Source: Bdellovibrionales bacterium
GTDB lineage: Bacteria > Bdellovibrionota > Bdellovibrionia > Bdellovibrionales > Bdellovibrionaceae
Direction: 5' to 3'
DNA: 6,868 nt
Assembly (NCBI GenBank): GCA_027320785.1
Contig: DAHVKR010000071.1
Location: forward strand, 1 to 6,868
Shown here one piece after another: positions 5,072-6,868 of the stretch (position 1 is the first letter of the stretch; every line of letters begins with the position of its first letter). A program made the translations under genes and the position numbers. The notes beneath the pieces are model-generated. The model did no database searches, had not been told where the DNA came from, and was given only the letters and a program-made list of their open reading frames with translations.

Positions 5072-6868
5072 CGCGATTTTTTAAAGTCTCCAAACTATCT
5101 CGAACTTGTTTCTTCATAGACTCATCCAGCTTCGGAACGAAGTTGTAAGCTGCGCAGAGACGAGCCGCAACCTGAGGATTAAACTGGTCTATTTCCGCTA
5201 TGCGTTCTGCATACCATCGGAAAGGAAGTGTCTTTTGATCATAAAAACGAAACAAGTTGGCACCAAATACTCCCAGCAAGCTGTAAACTTTATTCGGATT
5301 TTTAATGTCAAATAGTGGGTGATCTAAAAGTTTTTTGACCACTCGGAAAGTATCCGTATGACGGCTCGAGGCCTGGACAGCAAACCACTTATTCATTACC
5401 AGACGATCATCCATCCAATCATTTTTAAACTGATTCAGAGCTTCATCTTTAAATCCGATACCTCGATCACACAAAATAGAGAGGGCACCTAGACGATGAC
5501 TCATTTGAGTAGCCGAAAGAGCCCATTCAGAGACGCAAGCATGAGCTTGAGCATCATCTGTGCGTGACCAAAAACTAAGGGCCTTCATTTTTAATTTTCG
5601 GCTTCCAATATCCTCAGCAGAAAGATCTGTTGTGTCTTTTAGACTGTCAAAAAGCCATTTCCAATCAGAACGAAGTTGCATCGAAAGGGCTGAAACCAAT
5701 TGTTCTTTTGCTGCTTCTAAATGTTGTGGCTGAAAGACATCATAGCGCTGAGCGAGTAAACTATCACTTGGGAAACTAAAGAGCTCAGCCTTTAAACTGA
5801 GGGCCATGGAGTCGTCATGAATAAGATATTGATAGGCCTCAATCAGTTCTGAAGGCACATCTGTTTTCTTTTCGAAAATCGCTCCGTCAAAGTATTGAAA
5901 AAGAATTTCAAAAAGCGACTCGCGACGATTGAAACCATCTGTATCATATTTAACGAGATGAATGAGATCCTCAGGGCTGCGTCTCCATTTTAAGATAACA
6001 GGAGATGAAAATTGTCTATTTAAAGAAAGAACAGGTCGCTCTGTCACATTTTTAAAAGTAAAAATTTGTTTTTCTTGAGTGAGTTGTAGAAGAGCATTTC
6101 CATCTGAATTTCGAGTCATATCAGAGCTAGAAAGGGCCATCTCCTGTCCTCGAGAGTTGAGTAAACCAAAGAGGAGAGGGATATGCAGAGGTTTTTTCTC
6201 AGCCTGTCCTGATGTAGGAGGTGTCATCTGCTCGAGCTCAAGAGTATAGATTTGAGATGAAGAGTCGTATTTTTCTCGAACCGTGATATGAGGAGTTCCG
6301 GCTTGATGGTACCACTGTTTAAAATGCGTCAGGTCAATTTGATTTGCCTCAGCTATGGACTGAGCAAACTCTTCGATCGTTACAGCCTGCCCATCATATT
6401 TTTGGAAATAGAGATCCATACCACGACGGAACCCTTTGGCTCCCACTAAGTTTTTCATCATGCGAATAACCTCAGCCCCTTTTTCGTAAATCGTAGCTGT
6501 GTAGAAGTTATCCATAGAAGCGCCTTCGTCGGGGCGAACGGGGTGAGCATTCGGACCCGCGTCCTCGGGGAACTGACGAGAACGAAGTGAGTCCACATCT
6601 TGAATTCGTTGAGTGCTACGATCCTGGACATCACTTGAAAACTCTTGATCGCGATAAACGGTCAGACCTTCTTTTAAAGAGAGATGAAACCAGTCACGAC
6701 AGGTAATGCGATTGCCAGTCCAGTTATGGAAGTACTCATGGCCAACAACAGATTCAATTCGTAAGTAATCTTGATCTGTCGCACTTTCAGGGTCAGCAAA
6801 GACAAGAGAAGCATTGAAAATATTGAGACCTTTATTTTCCATGGCGCCCATATTGAAGTCTTCAATGG
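5031..6868 (-). CDS. pepN: Aminopeptidase N (PepN), M1 family; 5' end outside the window
   Basis: A cytosolic zinc aminopeptidase that removes N-terminal residues from peptides in late protein turnover. The visible part is 611 codons (IEDFN, then MGAMENKG...). E. coli PepN has 611 residues from the same Met, so the C-terminal part is full length and about 255 codons are missing. Counting from the Met of MGAMEN: the GAMEN substrate motif is at 2-6, HEYFH at 38-42 (zinc ligands His38 and His42, catalytic Glu39), and Glu61 in LKEGLT is the third ligand at the expected 18-residue spacing. Tyr122 in ATIYEKGAEVIRM matches E. coli Tyr381. Long stretches such as HEYFHNWTGNR, CRDWF and LSLKEGLTVYRDQEFSSD are close to E. 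coli PepN. The remainder corresponds to the beta domain and the helical C-terminal domain. All catalytic residues are intact. The stop is a tandem TGA TAG, and a strong terminator lies 134 bases on. Oddity: its last 42 bases are duplicated just downstream. Confidence 0.97.
   Translation of the reverse strand, partial: IEDFNMGAMENKGLNIFNASLVFADPESATDQDYLRIESVVGHEYFHNWTGNRITCRDWFHLSLKEGLTVYRDQEFSSDVQDRSTQRIQDVDSLRSRQFPEDAGPNAHPVRPDEGASMDNFYTATIYEKGAEVIRMMKNLVGAKGFRRGMDLYFQKYDGQAVTIEEFAQSIAEANQIDLTHFKQWYHQAGTPHITVREKYDSSSQIYTLELEQMTPPTSGQAEKKPLHIPLLFGLLNSRGQEMALSSSDMTRNSDGNALLQLTQEKQIFTFKNVTERPVLSLNRQFSSPVILKWRRSPEDLIHLVKYDTDGFNRRESLFEILFQYFDGAIFEKKTDVPSELIEAYQYLIHDDSMALSLKAELFSFPSDSLLAQRYDVFQPQHLEAAKEQLVSALSMQLRSDWKWLFDSLKDTTDLSAEDIGSRKLKMKALSFWSRTDDAQAHACVSEWALSATQMSHRLGALSILCDRGIGFKDEALNQFKNDWMDDRLVMNKWFAVQASSRHTDTFRVVKKLLDHPLFDIKNPNKVYSLLGVFGANLFRFYDQKTLPFRWYAERIAEIDQFNPQVAARLCAAYNFVPKLDESMKKQVRDSLETLKNRDLSKNVKELISRV

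Noticed and set aside
5106..5315. Plus-strand ORF of 69 codons
   Set aside because: It is antisense to well-conserved pepN sequence.

Overview
The window holds five protein-coding regions of a Gram-negative bacterium of moderate to low GC. Two are cut by the window edges or partly outside it: a secreted protein at the left edge and PepN at the right edge. Several products carry export signals, one is an outer-membrane barrel with a C-terminal Phe, and PepN and FolE are of the E. coli type. The compact Y1 transposase-like gene and the codon style recall Bdellovibrionota or related deltaproteobacterial lineages. That placement is an inference; there is no rRNA or marker gene to prove it.

Left part, minus strand (1-1980): a 598-residue exported protein is followed 3 bases later by a second exported protein that runs off the window, so the two look like one operon. 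The larger protein is unnamed. Its start, its middle and its end read like the corresponding parts of animal BPI/LBP lipid-binding proteins, so I propose a bacterial two-barrel TULIP protein acting in the periplasm or at the envelope. A candidate promoter and a GNRA-type hairpin lie in its upstream region (1984-2231), which it shares with the divergent folE.

Centre, plus strand (2232-4032): folE (GTP cyclohydrolase I, complete, all metal ligands present) stands alone. After a 130-base gap with a long inverted repeat comes an outer-membrane beta-barrel protein of the MetA-like 'transporter' type, closed by a hairpin at 4042-4066.

Right part, minus strand (4083-6868): a small Y1/HUH transposase of the REP-associated (RAYT-like) kind converges on the barrel gene. 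Its strong-looking promoter abuts the start codon, so the mRNA may be leaderless. Upstream lies a 357-base gap containing, from left to right, a G-rich and almost C-free degenerate tandem repeat, a strong intrinsic terminator facing pepN, and a second copy of the last 42 bases of pepN. The two copies of the pepN tail differ at six bases, and all six are synonymous. This suggests a recombination scar and is the most unusual observation here. pepN (aminopeptidase N) is missing about its first 255 codons.

The genes do not form one pathway: folate/pterin synthesis, peptide turnover, an outer-membrane channel and a putative lipid-binding envelope protein sit side by side. No complete novel defence or mobile system is visible. 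The best leads are the BPI-like operon, the pepN tail duplication and the G-rich repeat tract.
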